From: Streptomyces sp. NBC_00525
GTDB taxonomy: Bacteria > Actinomycetota > Actinomycetes > Streptomycetales > Streptomycetaceae
Length of the DNA: 64,000 bases
Assembly: GCF_036346595.1 (NCBI RefSeq)
Contig: NZ_CP107834.1
Coordinates: 2,170,001 to 2,234,000 of the forward strand
Direction of reading: 5' to 3'
A program made the translations under genes and the position numbers. Below are positions 28,061 through 38,047 of the stretch, in pieces. Below the pieces are notes generated by a model. It saw only the letters and a program-made list of their open reading frames with translations, was not told where the DNA came from and did not search any database. Within the stretch, counting starts at the first letter, position 1, and each line of letters starts with the position of its first letter.

Positions 28061-28102
28061 GGGGGCAGTGCATCCCGGCGACCGGGCCCCCGCAACGGCT
28101 CA

Positions 28103-28264
28103 GGGCCTGTCGGGTGACCGCCGATCGGTAGCGGACGCGGTCTGGCGCGTGCGATTCCAAGGCGCCGGGATGTCCTCGTAGCGGAGCTACGAGGACATCC
28201 CGGCAACGCGGGAAGCGTGCGTGCCAGGGCGTGACCGCCCGATCGGAGGTCACCCGACAGGCCC
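28103..28264. mobile_element. 162-bp foldback element (MITE-like) with 3-bp target duplication
   Basis: The ends GGGCCTGTCGGGTGACC (28103-28119) and GGTCACCCGACAGGCCC (28248-28264) are exact inverted repeats, extended inward by CCGATCGG with one mismatch. The middle is a 19-bp perfect stem with a GGA loop (GCCGGGATGTCCTCGTAGC at 28164 / 28186-28204), and the arms between are also partly complementary, so the whole element folds on itself. TCA flanks both sides (28100-28102, 28265-28267), as expected for a 3-bp target duplication. There is no ORF; it would need a transposase in trans. Confidence 0.75.
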
Positions 28265-29500
28265 TCATGTGCGTTCGGGGGAAGGGGGTGCGGCCACGAA
28301 GGTGCCGGCCGCCTTGTCGTGCCAGCACTGCCGCCACGGCCGGTCGACCAGGCACCAGAGCACGCCGGCCGCCCCGACCACCAGCAGGCCGGGCACCGCG
28401 TACACCAGCCAGCGGCGGAGCGCGGCGCCGAAGCCGGGCGGTTCGTGGGACTCGATGTCCCGGACGTCGAGCCCGCACAGCTTCTTGCCGAGCGTACGGC
28501 CCCACTTCGCGGTGGGCAGCGCCTCCAGGAGGACGCCGAGGACCAGGAGGACGCCGAGGACCGCCCCGCCCAGCGCGGCCGTGGTGGAGTCCAGCAGCCA
28601 TACGGTGACCGTCTCGCCGGACAGCTTCGCCGCGTCGATCTTGGCGTCGATGTGGTCCAGGGCCCGGCCGGCCAGGGGAACGGCCGCCGCGGCGGTGAGC
28701 GCGCCCAGCACCGCCGTGTCGATGAGCCGGGCGGTGAACCGCCTGCCGAGCGGGGCGGGCCGCCCCGCGCTCCGGGCCGCGACGAGCCGCTGGAACGGGT
28801 CCTCGACGGGCGGCTTCCACGGGGCGGGCCGCGCCTGCGGCGCGGGGACGGGCGCGGGGACGGGCGCGGCGGGCTGCGGGGCGGGGGCCGGGCGCGGCTG
28901 CGGTGCCGGGGCGGGGGCGGGCGGCTGCGGGGCGGGGACGGGGCGCGCCTGCGGGACCGGGGCTCGGCTCACCGGGCTCGGGCTCACCGAAGGCTGGCTC
29001 ACCGGGCCCTGACGGTCCCACGGGGTGCTCGGGGTGCGCGGGTCCGTGTCGCGCGCGCGGGGCGGGGCGCTGCTTGCGGCGGCCGGGCGGGCGGTGTCGC
29101 CGCCGGGGCGGTTCACCCGGAGGGCGACGGTGTTCTCGGGCACGGGCGCGGTGTCCTGCGGTTCCGGCTCGGGGGCGGGCTCCGGTGCCTCCGGCGCCGT
29201 GCTCGTGCCCCGCTCGCCCCACGACACGCGGTGGTCGCCGAAGCCGGTCTGGCGGGAGGCGTCGGCCTGCCAGGCGGTCGCGGGTTCGGGGCGGGCCCCG
29301 TCGGGCGGCGCGTCCGCCGGCGCCTCGTCCAGGAAAACCGGACCGGTCTCCTCGACCGCGTCCTGCTTCGGGGCCGGACGGCTGGTGCCGGGCACCCAGG
29401 CGGCGCCGTTCCAGTAGCGGACGTAACCGGGGATGGACGGGTCGGGGTAGTACCCCTCGCGGGGGCTTTCGTCACCGGGTGCCGGGGTTGGGGCGCTCAT
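28265..29500 (-). CDS. RDD-family membrane protein with DUF2510-like N-terminus (second)
   Basis: A 411-residue protein. Residues about 15-40 (GYYPDPSIPGYVRYWNGAAW) match the DUF2510 short motif. A long Ala/Pro-rich linker (about 45-225, PAPAPQPRPAPAPQPAAPVP) follows, then an RDD domain (RFTARLIDTAVLGALTAAAAVPL, KWGRTLGKKLCGLDVRD, YAVPGLLVVGAAGVLWCLVD). Its stop codon (28265-28267) is one copy of the TCA duplication of the foldback element, so that element inserted exactly at the end of the gene without changing the protein. ATG 29500 is chosen from the DUF2510 position. Confidence 0.82.
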   Translation of the reverse strand: MSAPTPAPGDESPREGYYPDPSIPGYVRYWNGAAWVPGTSRPAPKQDAVEETGPVFLDEAPADAPPDGARPEPATAWQADASRQTGFGDHRVSWGERGTSTAPEAPEPAPEPEPQDTAPVPENTVALRVNRPGGDTARPAAASSAPPRARDTDPRTPSTPWDRQGPVSQPSVSPSPVSRAPVPQARPVPAPQPPAPAPAPQPRPAPAPQPAAPVPAPVPAPQARPAPWKPPVEDPFQRLVAARSAGRPAPLGRRFTARLIDTAVLGALTAAAAVPLAGRALDHIDAKIDAAKLSGETVTVWLLDSTTAALGGAVLGVLLVLGVLLEALPTAKWGRTLGKKLCGLDVRDIESHEPPGFGAALRRWLVYAVPGLLVVGAAGVLWCLVDRPWRQCWHDKAAGTFVAAPPSPERT

Positions 29501-29708
29501 CACCGTGGTCCCGTATCTCTTCGCGGCCTCAATACAGGGGTCCACATCTACCAGACGGGCGCGGATCGCCGGGCCGGTCCGGGCGTTTGACCCCCATTTC
29601 GGTCACGCGAAGTTTTTTCCCGAAGTCGCGTAATGAACCGCGTGGAAGGCGCTCTCACCTGTGCGGGCCGGTCGAGGGACCGGCTCCGGACAACGGAAGG
29701 ACGCCCTC

Positions 29709-30191
29709 ATGAACACCGTCGTGGAACGCGAGCTGGAGCTCAAGCTGGTCCTGTCGCCCGAGCGCAGCATCCCGGTGCCGGCCCGGCTGACGTACCGCAC
29801 CGAGGACCCGTACGCGGTGCACATCACCTTCCACATCACCTCGGAATCGCCCGTGTACTGGACGTTCGCCCGCGATCTGCTGGTGGAGGGCGTGTTCCGG
29901 CCGTGCGGGCAGGGCGATGTGCGGATCTGGCCCACCAAGGTGGACGGGAACAGCGTCATCTGTGTGGCGCTGACGTCCCCGGAGGGCAATGCGCTGCTGG
30001 AGGTCCCGGCGGCGGCCGTGGCGGTCTGGGTGGAGCGGACGCTGCGCGTCGTCCCGCCGGGCACCGAGAGCGAGCGGCTCGGCATCGACGAGGGCCTGGC
30101 CGAGTTGCTCGCGCCGCTGCCGGCCGACGACCTGTGGATGAGCGACCCGTGGCCGTCGGACGAGTCGCAGGCGCAGGAGGGGGAGAACTGA
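29709..30191 (+). CDS. ssgG: SsgA-like sporulation/cell-division protein (probably SsgG)
   Basis: A 160-residue SALP protein (VVERELELKLVLSPERSIPVPARLTY, DPYAVHITFHI, VYWTFARDLLVEGVFRPCGQGDVRIWP, LLEVPAAAVAVWVERTL). This family exists only in sporulating actinomycetes and acts on septum placement and wall remodelling in aerial hyphae. The position next to a FAD-oxidase and hppD matches where I remember ssgG in S. coelicolor (SCO2924); ssgG mutants there skip septa. The specific letter is by synteny, the family assignment by sequence. GGAAGG precedes ATG 29709. Confidence 0.88.
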   Translation: MNTVVERELELKLVLSPERSIPVPARLTYRTEDPYAVHITFHITSESPVYWTFARDLLVEGVFRPCGQGDVRIWPTKVDGNSVICVALTSPEGNALLEVPAAAVAVWVERTLRVVPPGTESERLGIDEGLAELLAPLPADDLWMSDPWPSDESQAQEGEN

Positions 30192-30211
30192 GCGGCGTGG
30201 GCCGGGGACGG

Positions 30212-31579
30212 TCAGAAGACCTTGCCGGGGTTGAGCAGCCCGAGCGGGTCGAAGGCCCGCTTCACGCCCCGGTGCAGTTCCACGCCGGTCTCGCCGAGTT
30301 CGCGGGCCAGCCACTCCTTCTTGAGGACGCCGACGCCGTGCTCGCCGGTGATCGTGCCGCCGAGGGCGAGGCCGAGGGCCATGATCTCGTCGAAGGACTC
30401 GCGCGCCCGCCGGGACTCGTCGGCGTCCGCCGGGTCGAAGCAGACGACGGGGTGGGTGTTGCCGTCGCCCGCGTGGGCGCAGACGCCGATGGTGAGGGCG
30501 TACTTCGCGGCGATCTCCGCCGTGCCCTCCAGCATGGCGGCGAGCCGGGAACGCGGTACGCACACGTCGTCGATCATCGTCGCCGGCTTGAGGGTCTCCA
30601 GCGCGGTCAGCGCCATCCGCCGGGCCCTCAGCAGCATCTCGGACTCGGCCGCGTCCTCGGCCGGCACGACCTCGGTGGCCCCGGCCGCCGTGCACAGGGC
30701 GGCGACGGCGGCGAGGTCGGCGGTCGGGTCCGGGGTGTCGAAGGCGGCGAGGAGCAGGGCCTCGGTGGTCTCGGGGAGGCCCATGCGGGCCATGCGGTTG
30801 ACGGCCCGGACGGTCGTACGGTCCATCAGTTCGAGGAGTGAGGGGGTGTGGCCGCTCTCCATGATCCGGCAGACGGCGTCGCAGGCGGCGGAGGCGCTGG
30901 GGAACTCGGCGGCGAGGACGAGCTGCCGGGGCGGCCGGGGCTTCAGCGCGAGGACGGCCTTCACGATGATGCCGAGGCTGCCCTCGGAGCCGACGAGGAG
31001 ACGGGTGAGGTCGTAGCCCGCGACGCCCTTGGCGGTGCGCCGGCCGGTGCTGAGCAGGCGTCCGTCCGCGAGGACGACGTCGAGGCCGAGGACGTACTCG
31101 GCGGTTACCCCGTACTTGACGCAGCACAGGCCGCCGGACGCGGTGCCGATGTTGCCGCCGATGGTGCACATCTCCCAGCTGGAGGGGTCCGGCGGGTAGT
31201 ACAGGCCGTGTTCCTCCACCGCGCGGGAGAGCACGGCGTTGATCACTCCGGGTTCGACGACGGCGATCCGGTCGACGGGGCTGATCTCCAGGATGCGGTC
31301 CATCTTGACCAGGGAGAGCACGATGCAGCCGTCGGTGGCGTTGGCGGCGCCCGACAGGCCCGTGCGGGCGCCCTGGGGGACGACCGGGACGCGCAGCGCG
31401 GTGGCGGTGCGCATGACGTGCTGGACCTGCTCGACGGTGCACGGGAGCACCACGACGGCGGGGGTGCCGGCCGCGCAGAAGCTCGCCATGTCGTGGGCGT
31501 AGGAGGCGGTGACGTCCGGATCGGTGATCACTGCCCCGGCCGGGAGGCCCGCCCGCAGGAGTTCGGGGAGATCGTCCAT
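30212..31579 (-). CDS. FAD-linked 2-hydroxyacid oxidase (GlcD/D-lactate dehydrogenase type)
   Basis: A 455-residue flavoprotein with the FAD_binding_4 domain in the first half (VVVLPCTVEQVQHVMRTA, PQGARTGLSGAANA, GGNIGTASGGLCCVKYG) and the FAD-oxidase C-terminal domain in the second (HAGDGNTHPV, GEHGVGVLKKEWL). It should oxidise glycolate, D-lactate or a related 2-hydroxyacid, passing electrons to a quinone or cytochrome; the acid cannot be told. It is convergent with ssgG, 20 bp apart. ATG 31579 (MDDLPELLRAG) gives the usual family length. Confidence 0.9.
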   Translation of the reverse strand: MDDLPELLRAGLPAGAVITDPDVTASYAHDMASFCAAGTPAVVVLPCTVEQVQHVMRTATALRVPVVPQGARTGLSGAANATDGCIVLSLVKMDRILEISPVDRIAVVEPGVINAVLSRAVEEHGLYYPPDPSSWEMCTIGGNIGTASGGLCCVKYGVTAEYVLGLDVVLADGRLLSTGRRTAKGVAGYDLTRLLVGSEGSLGIIVKAVLALKPRPPRQLVLAAEFPSASAACDAVCRIMESGHTPSLLELMDRTTVRAVNRMARMGLPETTEALLLAAFDTPDPTADLAAVAALCTAAGATEVVPAEDAAESEMLLRARRMALTALETLKPATMIDDVCVPRSRLAAMLEGTAEIAAKYALTIGVCAHAGDGNTHPVVCFDPADADESRRARESFDEIMALGLALGGTITGEHGVGVLKKEWLARELGETGVELHRGVKRAFDPLGLLNPGKVF

Positions 31580-31676
31580 GATCCAAGCGTGGCACCCGGA
31601 CCCATTGGTGTGAACCCGTCTGCGGTGGCGATCCCAAGACACGGTGTGATCTTCATACTGACGCACAGTGAGCGGC

Positions 31677-33419
31677 ATGGAACTCACGCCTCAGCAGCCC
31701 CCGAGGGCCTCCGGGCCCGAGGACTCCTCCGACACCGGCCTGCCCGACCCGAGCCTGCCCGGCCCCGGTCTGCCGGACCCCGGCCCCTATCCGCCGGATG
31801 CCGCCTCGCCGGCCGAGCCGCCGCCCCCCACGATGCGCACGACGCTGCGCCGGGCGGCCTTCGGCATGGTCGCGGGGGCGGTCCTGGTGACGGGCGCGGT
31901 GGTCGCGGTGCCCGACGACGACAAGGACGCGGCGCCGCTGCCCGGTCCGGTCTCGCGCGCGATGTCCGCGACGGCCGCCGGTTCCCCGGCCTCGCTCTCC
32001 GATCTGACGGCGCTCATCGGGGACCGGCAGAAGTGGGTGGGCACCCACCCCTCGGACGCGCCCGCGTGGGCGGTGCTGGGGTCGGCGTACGTGGAGTGGG
32101 GGCGGCGCGCCGCCGACCCGGCGTACTACACGCGGGCCGAGCAGGCGCTCAAGCGCTCGCTGAACGTGCGGCCGGGCGAGCGGGGCAACACGGCGGCCTG
32201 GGTCGGCCTCGCCTCGCTCGCCAACGCCCGGCACGACTTCGTGACGGCCAAGAAGTGGGGCGAGACGGTCCGCAAGCGGCAGCCCAAGGAGTGGACGGTC
32301 TACCCGGAGCTGATCGACGCCTACAACGGCCTGGGCGACCGCAAGTCGGCGATCACCGCGGTGGAGAAGTTCACCGAGCTGCGGGCCGGGGTGCCGGCGC
32401 TGGGCCGGGCGGCCGAGATGTACCGGGACCGGGGCTGGCGCGAGGACGCGCTGGCCACCGCGCAGGACGCGGCGAACCGGGCGAGGACACCGGCCGAGAA
32501 GGCCGCCTGCCTGTCCCGGCTGGGCGAGCTTGCCTGGGAGCGCGGTGAGCCGAAGGAGGCCGTGGCCCAGTACGGGGCGGCGCTGCGCGTCCTGAAGGGC
32601 CATCACCCCGCGCTCGCAGGGCGGGCCCGCGCGCTGGCGGCCCTCGGGCGCACCGACGAGGCCGTACGGGACTACCAGGCGGCGCTCGCCAAGTCGCCGC
32701 GCCCGCAGTACCTGCTGGAGCTGGGCGAGCTGTACGAGTCGATGGGGCTGGACGGCGACTCGGTGGACCAGTTCAAGAAGCTGCGCGCGGCGCTGGACCG
32801 GGGCCGGGCCCGCGGGGTGGACGAGTCGCTGCCGCTGGGCCGCTTCGAGGCCGCGCACGGCGACGCGGACGCGGCGGTGGAGCTGCTGCGGGGCGCCTGG
32901 CAGCGGGGGCACCGCAGCCCGGCGATGGCCGACGCGCTGGGCTGGGCGCTGCACCGGGCGGGCGACCCGGACGCGGCCCTGGAGTACGCGCGGCGGGCGG
33001 TGGAGCAGGGCGGGCAGAACGCCTCGTACGCGTACCACCTGGGCATGACGGAGCGCGCGGTGGGCGACTACGGGTCGGCGCGCCGCCATCTGGAGGACGC
33101 GCTGCGCACCAATCCGGAGTTCTCGCCGCTGGACGCCTCGTCGGCGCGGGACGCGCTGGACGCGCTGGGTGAGCCGCCGGCGGGCGGTCCGGCGGACATG
33201 CGGCCGCCGGCGCCCCCGGCACCGCAGGCCCCGGCCCCTCAGTCCCCGGCACCGCAGGCTCCGGCGCCCGTTCCCGCGCCGCAGCAGCCCGCGCCGGGTG
33301 GCGGTGCGGCCGTGCCCGCGCCTCCGGCGGCGGCGGGTCCGCAGGCGGCCCCGGCGCCCTCGGCGGGCGGCGCGCAGGCCCCCGTACCGGCGCCGGCCGT
33401 CACGGTGGCGGCCGGCTGA
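31677..33419 (+). CDS. TPR-repeat membrane protein
   Basis: A 580-residue protein. A Pro-rich cytoplasmic head (1-55) is followed by one membrane helix (about 60-78, AFGMVAGAVLVTGAVVAV), then about ten tetratricopeptide-like repeats (residues about 120-490, e.g. AWAVLGSAYVEWGRRAADPAYYTRAEQAL, QYLLELGELYESMGLDGDS), and an Ala/Pro-rich tail (from about 500). TPR arrays are protein-protein scaffolds; the partner is unknown. GTG 31668 would add three residues. Convergent with hppD, with a strong terminator between them. Confidence 0.82.
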   Translation: MELTPQQPPRASGPEDSSDTGLPDPSLPGPGLPDPGPYPPDAASPAEPPPPTMRTTLRRAAFGMVAGAVLVTGAVVAVPDDDKDAAPLPGPVSRAMSATAAGSPASLSDLTALIGDRQKWVGTHPSDAPAWAVLGSAYVEWGRRAADPAYYTRAEQALKRSLNVRPGERGNTAAWVGLASLANARHDFVTAKKWGETVRKRQPKEWTVYPELIDAYNGLGDRKSAITAVEKFTELRAGVPALGRAAEMYRDRGWREDALATAQDAANRARTPAEKAACLSRLGELAWERGEPKEAVAQYGAALRVLKGHHPALAGRARALAALGRTDEAVRDYQAALAKSPRPQYLLELGELYESMGLDGDSVDQFKKLRAALDRGRARGVDESLPLGRFEAAHGDADAAVELLRGAWQRGHRSPAMADALGWALHRAGDPDAALEYARRAVEQGGQNASYAYHLGMTERAVGDYGSARRHLEDALRTNPEFSPLDASSARDALDALGEPPAGGPADMRPPAPPAPQAPAPQSPAPQAPAPVPAPQQPAPGGGAAVPAPPAAAGPQAAPAPSAGGAQAPVPAPAVTVAAG

Positions 33420-33450
33420 CGCGGGCGGGAGGCCGCGGCGTACACGCGGA

Positions 33451-33481
33451 CAGGGGCGGGCCGGAATCCGGCCCGCCCCTG
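33451..33481. terminator. Bidirectional terminator between the TPR gene and hppD
   Basis: A perfect 14-bp GC stem CAGGGGCGGGCCGG / CCGGCCCGCCCCTG with a 3-base loop, centred in the 78-bp gap of the convergent pair. Confidence 0.82.
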
Positions 33482-33497
33482 CGTCATGCCCGGCGTG

Positions 33498-34697
<1,200 letters not shown>

Positions 34698-34702
34698 TCA
34701 AC

Positions 34703-34742
34703 CTGTACAGCGGTTCGCCATGATGGGCGGACGATCTGTACA
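34703..34742. promoter_or_regulatory. Paired CTGTACA sites in the hppD/Lrp intergenic region
   Basis: CTGTACA occurs at 34703-34709 and 34736-34742, 33 bp apart (about three helical turns), each with the palindrome TGTACA. They lie between the divergent starts at 34643 and 34773. Phased repeats suit an Lrp-type octamer, but this is inference. Confidence 0.35.
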
Positions 34743-34772
34743 TGATGACCATCACACCGACGGAGGCCGGAC

Positions 34773-35246
34773 ATGGCGATCGACCGACTGGACGGGCGGC
34801 TCATCGTGCTGCTGGCACGTGAACCCAGGATCGGGGTCCTGGAGGCGTCGCGCAGGCTGGGCGTCGCGCGCGGGACGGTGCAGGCGCGGCTCGACCGGCT
34901 TCAGTCGAATGGCGTCATCCGCGGATTCGGCCCGGACGTCGATCCGGCGGCCCTGGGCTATCCGGTCACCGCGTTCGCCACGCTGGAGATCAAACAGGGT
35001 CAAGGAGCCGATGTACGGGCGCACTTGAGCGGCGTACCGGAGGTGCTGGAGCTGCACACCACCACCGGGCACGGGGACATGCTGTGCCGGCTGGTGGCCC
35101 GGTCCAACGCGGATCTCCAGCGGGTGATCGACCGGGTTGTCGGATTTGATGGGATCGTCCGGGCCTCCACGGCCATCGTCATGGAGAACGCCGTGCCCCT
35201 GCGCGTCATCCCGCTCGTCGAACAGGCGGCGCAGGACACCGACTGA
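34773..35246 (+). CDS. Lrp/AsnC-family transcriptional regulator
   Basis: A 157-residue regulator: N-terminal winged helix-turn-helix (LLAREPRIGVLEASRRLGVARGTVQARLDRL) and a C-terminal RAM domain (GYPVTAFATLEIKQGQGADV, VLELHTTTGHGDMLCRLVA) that binds effector and makes oligomers. GGAGG precedes ATG 34773. Divergent from hppD, it probably controls that gene in response to an aromatic amino acid. It is 14 bp ahead of the osmoprotectant operon, so read-through into it is possible. Confidence 0.9.
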   Translation: MAIDRLDGRLIVLLAREPRIGVLEASRRLGVARGTVQARLDRLQSNGVIRGFGPDVDPAALGYPVTAFATLEIKQGQGADVRAHLSGVPEVLELHTTTGHGDMLCRLVARSNADLQRVIDRVVGFDGIVRASTAIVMENAVPLRVIPLVEQAAQDTD

Positions 35247-35260
35247 GCCGAGGAGTGACG

Positions 35261-35908
35261 GTGAGCTTCTGGGAGTATCTGGCCAACCGCCACCAGCAGT
35301 TGCTCACCGACGCCTTCCAGCACGTCAGCGCGGTCTTCCAGTGCATGGTCATCGCCACCCTGCTCGGGGTCCTGATCGGGGTCGTCAGCTACCGCAGCGG
35401 CTGGGGCTCCTCGCTGGCGATCACCTCGACGGCGACCGTGCTGACCATTCCGTCGCTGGCCGCGATCGGTCTGCTCATCCCGCTGGTCGGCCTCGGCGTC
35501 GCGCCCACGGTGATCGCCCTGACGCTGTACGGGCTGCTGCCCGTCGTCCGCAACGCCATCGTGGGGCTGCGCGGCGTCGATCCGGCGCTGGTGGACGCGG
35601 CGAAGGGCATCGGGATGTCCCGTACGGCGCGGCTGCTGCGGGTGGAGCTGCCGCTGGCCTGGCCGCCGATCCTCACCGGCATCCGGGTCTCCACCCAGAT
35701 GCTGATGGGCATCGCCGCCATCGCCGCGTACGCCTCCGGGCCCGGCCTGGGCAACGAGATCTTCCGCGGCATCGCCTCGCTGGGCAGCGCCAACGCGATC
35801 AACCAGGTGCTCGCGGGCACGCTCGGCATCGTCGTCCTCGCCCTGCTCTTCGACGCCGCCTACGTCCTGCTGGGGCGGCTCACCATTCCGAGGGGTATCC
35901 GTGTCTGA
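35261..35908 (+). CDS. Osmoprotectant ABC transporter permease (OpuCB/ProW-like, first)
   Basis: A 215-residue permease with about six hydrophobic helices and the EAA loop region (GVDPALVDAAKGIGMSRTARLLRVELPLAWP). The motif GMSRTARLLRVELPLA is typical of betaine/carnitine/choline importers. GTG 35261 is preferred because AGGAG is five bases upstream; GTG 35255 abuts it. First of a four-gene operon permease-ATPase-permease-binding protein, the same order as OpuC/ProU-type QAT importers. Confidence 0.9.
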   Translation: MSFWEYLANRHQQLLTDAFQHVSAVFQCMVIATLLGVLIGVVSYRSGWGSSLAITSTATVLTIPSLAAIGLLIPLVGLGVAPTVIALTLYGLLPVVRNAIVGLRGVDPALVDAAKGIGMSRTARLLRVELPLAWPPILTGIRVSTQMLMGIAAIAAYASGPGLGNEIFRGIASLGSANAINQVLAGTLGIVVLALLFDAAYVLLGRLTIPRGIRV

Positions 35909-37175
35909 GACCGCAGCACCCTTTGGCCCGCGCCCCGCGCCCGGCGCCTCATCCGGCGCCGCGTCCGGCGCGGCCATCGAGCTGGAGAACCTCTCCAAGC
36001 GCTACCCGGGCAACCCCGGCCCGGCCGTGGACAACGTGTCGATGGAGATCAGGGCCGGCGAGACGGTGATCTTCGTGGGCCCGTCCGGCTGCGGGAAGTC
36101 CACCACCCTGAAGATGATCAACCGGCTGATCGAGCCCAGCTCCGGCCGGATCAGGATCGACGACGAGGACGTCACCGACATCGACCCGGTGAAGCTCCGC
36201 CGCAAGATCGGTTACGCGATCCAGTCCTCCGGGCTCTTCCCGCACATGACGGTCGCCGAGAACATCGCGCTCGTCCCGAGGATGGTGGGCTGGTCCAAGG
36301 CGCGGGTGAAGGACCGGGTCGAGGAGATGCTCGACCTGGTCGGGCTCGACCCGCGCGAGTTCCACGGCCGCTATCCGCGCGCCCTGTCCGGCGGCCAGCA
36401 GCAGCGCGTCGGCGTGGCGAGGGCACTGGCCGCCGACCCGCCGGTGCTGCTGATGGACGAGCCGTTCGGCGCGGTCGACCCGATCACCCGCGACCACCTC
36501 CAGGACGAGCTGATCCGGCTCCAGCACGAACTCCACAAGACGATCGTCTTCGTCACCCACGACTTCGACGAGGCGATCAAGCTGGGCGACCGGATCGCCG
36601 TGCTGCGCGAGCGCTCGCACATCGCGCAGTTCGACACCCCGGAGGCCATCCTCACCAACCCGACCGACGACTTCGTCTCCGGCTTCGTCGGCGCGGGCGC
36701 GGCGCTGAAACGGCTCAATCTGACCCGGGTGCGCGAGGTGGAGATCGCCGACTTCCCGACCGTCACCGTGGACGACCCGCTCCAGTCGATCTTCAACAAG
36801 CTGCGCTCCGGCCCGCACAACGAGCTGCTGATGCTGGACCGCAGGAACCGCCCCTACAAATGGCTGCGGCGCGGCGACCTGATGCGGGCGCGCGGCTCCC
36901 TGGCGCGGGCCGGGCAGCTCGTCCACGACACGGTGACGCGGGACGCCACGCTGCACGACGCGCTGGAGGCGGTGCTCACCGACAGCGGCGGGCGGGTCGC
37001 GGTGACCGGCCGGCGCGGCGAGTTCACCGGAGTCGTGGACATGCACACCCTGATGAACTCGGTGCACGAACTCCTGGAGGCGGACCGGCTCACCGCCATC
37101 GAGCACCAGCACGTGCTGGAGGAGCTGCGCGAACACCGCACCGCCGAGGAGCTGGAGGGCGGTGCGGGCGCATGA
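35901..37175 (+). CDS. Osmoprotectant ABC transporter ATPase with CBS domains (OpuCA/ProV-like)
   Basis: A 424-residue ATPase: Walker A GPSGCGKST, Q-loop IGYAIQSSGLFPHMT, signature LSGGQQQRVGVARAL, Walker B LLMDEPFGAVDP and FVTHDFDEA, followed by a C-terminal regulatory part (from about residue 285) with two CBS motifs. CBS domains in this family sense ionic strength through the membrane surface. The start overlaps the preceding permease by 8 bp. A 25-residue Ala/Gly head precedes the domain. Confidence 0.92.
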   Translation: MSETAAPFGPRPAPGASSGAASGAAIELENLSKRYPGNPGPAVDNVSMEIRAGETVIFVGPSGCGKSTTLKMINRLIEPSSGRIRIDDEDVTDIDPVKLRRKIGYAIQSSGLFPHMTVAENIALVPRMVGWSKARVKDRVEEMLDLVGLDPREFHGRYPRALSGGQQQRVGVARALAADPPVLLMDEPFGAVDPITRDHLQDELIRLQHELHKTIVFVTHDFDEAIKLGDRIAVLRERSHIAQFDTPEAILTNPTDDFVSGFVGAGAALKRLNLTRVREVEIADFPTVTVDDPLQSIFNKLRSGPHNELLMLDRRNRPYKWLRRGDLMRARGSLARAGQLVHDTVTRDATLHDALEAVLTDSGGRVAVTGRRGEFTGVVDMHTLMNSVHELLEADRLTAIEHQHVLEELREHRTAEELEGGAGA

Positions 37176-38047
37176 CCTCCGGCCCCTCCCCCACCCCCGG
37201 CCCCTCCCCCGCGCCCGGCCGCGAACGGCCGCCGGGCGAGCACGATGTGAAGGGCCACGCCTTCCGGGACGAGGAGGAGGAGCCCGCCCCGCCGCCCGCC
37301 GGGCCGCCGCGCCGGATCACCTGGCGGAAGCTGGTGGTGCTCCCGGCCGTGCTGGCCGTGGTGCTGGTCGTCACCTACATCTGGATCGAGAACGTGTCCC
37401 TGGACTCGATCGCGGAGAACTCGCTGGCCGGTGACACGGTCGAGGTGCGCTGGTGGCAGCATGTGCGGCTGACCGCGATCTCCACGTTCTGGGTGCTGGT
37501 CATCGCCATTCCGCTGGGCATCGCGCTGACCCGGCGGGGCCTGAGCCGGGCGGCCCCGGTGGTGACGGCGATCGCCAACATCGGGCAGGCCACCCCGGCG
37601 ATCGGGCTGCTGGCCCTGCTGGTGATCTGGCTCGGCATCGGCCCGTCCACGGCGATCACCGGCATGGTGATCTACGCGGTGCTGCCGGTGCTCTCCAACA
37701 CGGTCGCCGGTCTCAGGGCGATCGAGCCCAGCATGGTGGAGGCGGCACGCGGCATCGGCATGTCGGCCATGGGCACCCTGACCCGCGTCGAACTCCCGCT
37801 CGCCGTCCCGCTGATCCTGGCCGGGGTGCGCACGGCGCTCGTCCTGAACGTCGGCACGGCGACCCTGGCGACCTTCGGGGGCGGCGGCGGGCTCGGCGAC
37901 CTGATCACCTCGGGCATCCAGACCCAGCGCATGCCGGTCCTGGTCCTCGGCTCGATCCTGACGGTGGTGCTGGCGCTCCTGGTGGACTGGCTGGCCTCGC
38001 TGGCCGAGGTGGCGCTCACCCCGCGCGGCCTGGAGGTGGGGCGATGA
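37172..38047 (+). CDS. Osmoprotectant ABC transporter permease (second)
   Basis: A 291-residue permease. A 50-residue acidic/proline head (GRERPPGEHDVKGHAFRDEE) precedes a first membrane helix (VVLPAVLAVVLVVTYIWI) and the permease core with GLRAIEPSMVEAARGIGMSAMGTLTRVELPLAVP. The unusually long polar head is not found in its partner at 35261. ATG 37172 overlaps the ATPase stop by four bases (ATGA). Confidence 0.9.
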   Translation: MTSGPSPTPGPSPAPGRERPPGEHDVKGHAFRDEEEEPAPPPAGPPRRITWRKLVVLPAVLAVVLVVTYIWIENVSLDSIAENSLAGDTVEVRWWQHVRLTAISTFWVLVIAIPLGIALTRRGLSRAAPVVTAIANIGQATPAIGLLALLVIWLGIGPSTAITGMVIYAVLPVLSNTVAGLRAIEPSMVEAARGIGMSAMGTLTRVELPLAVPLILAGVRTALVLNVGTATLATFGGGGGLGDLITSGIQTQRMPVLVLGSILTVVLALLVDWLASLAEVALTPRGLEVGR

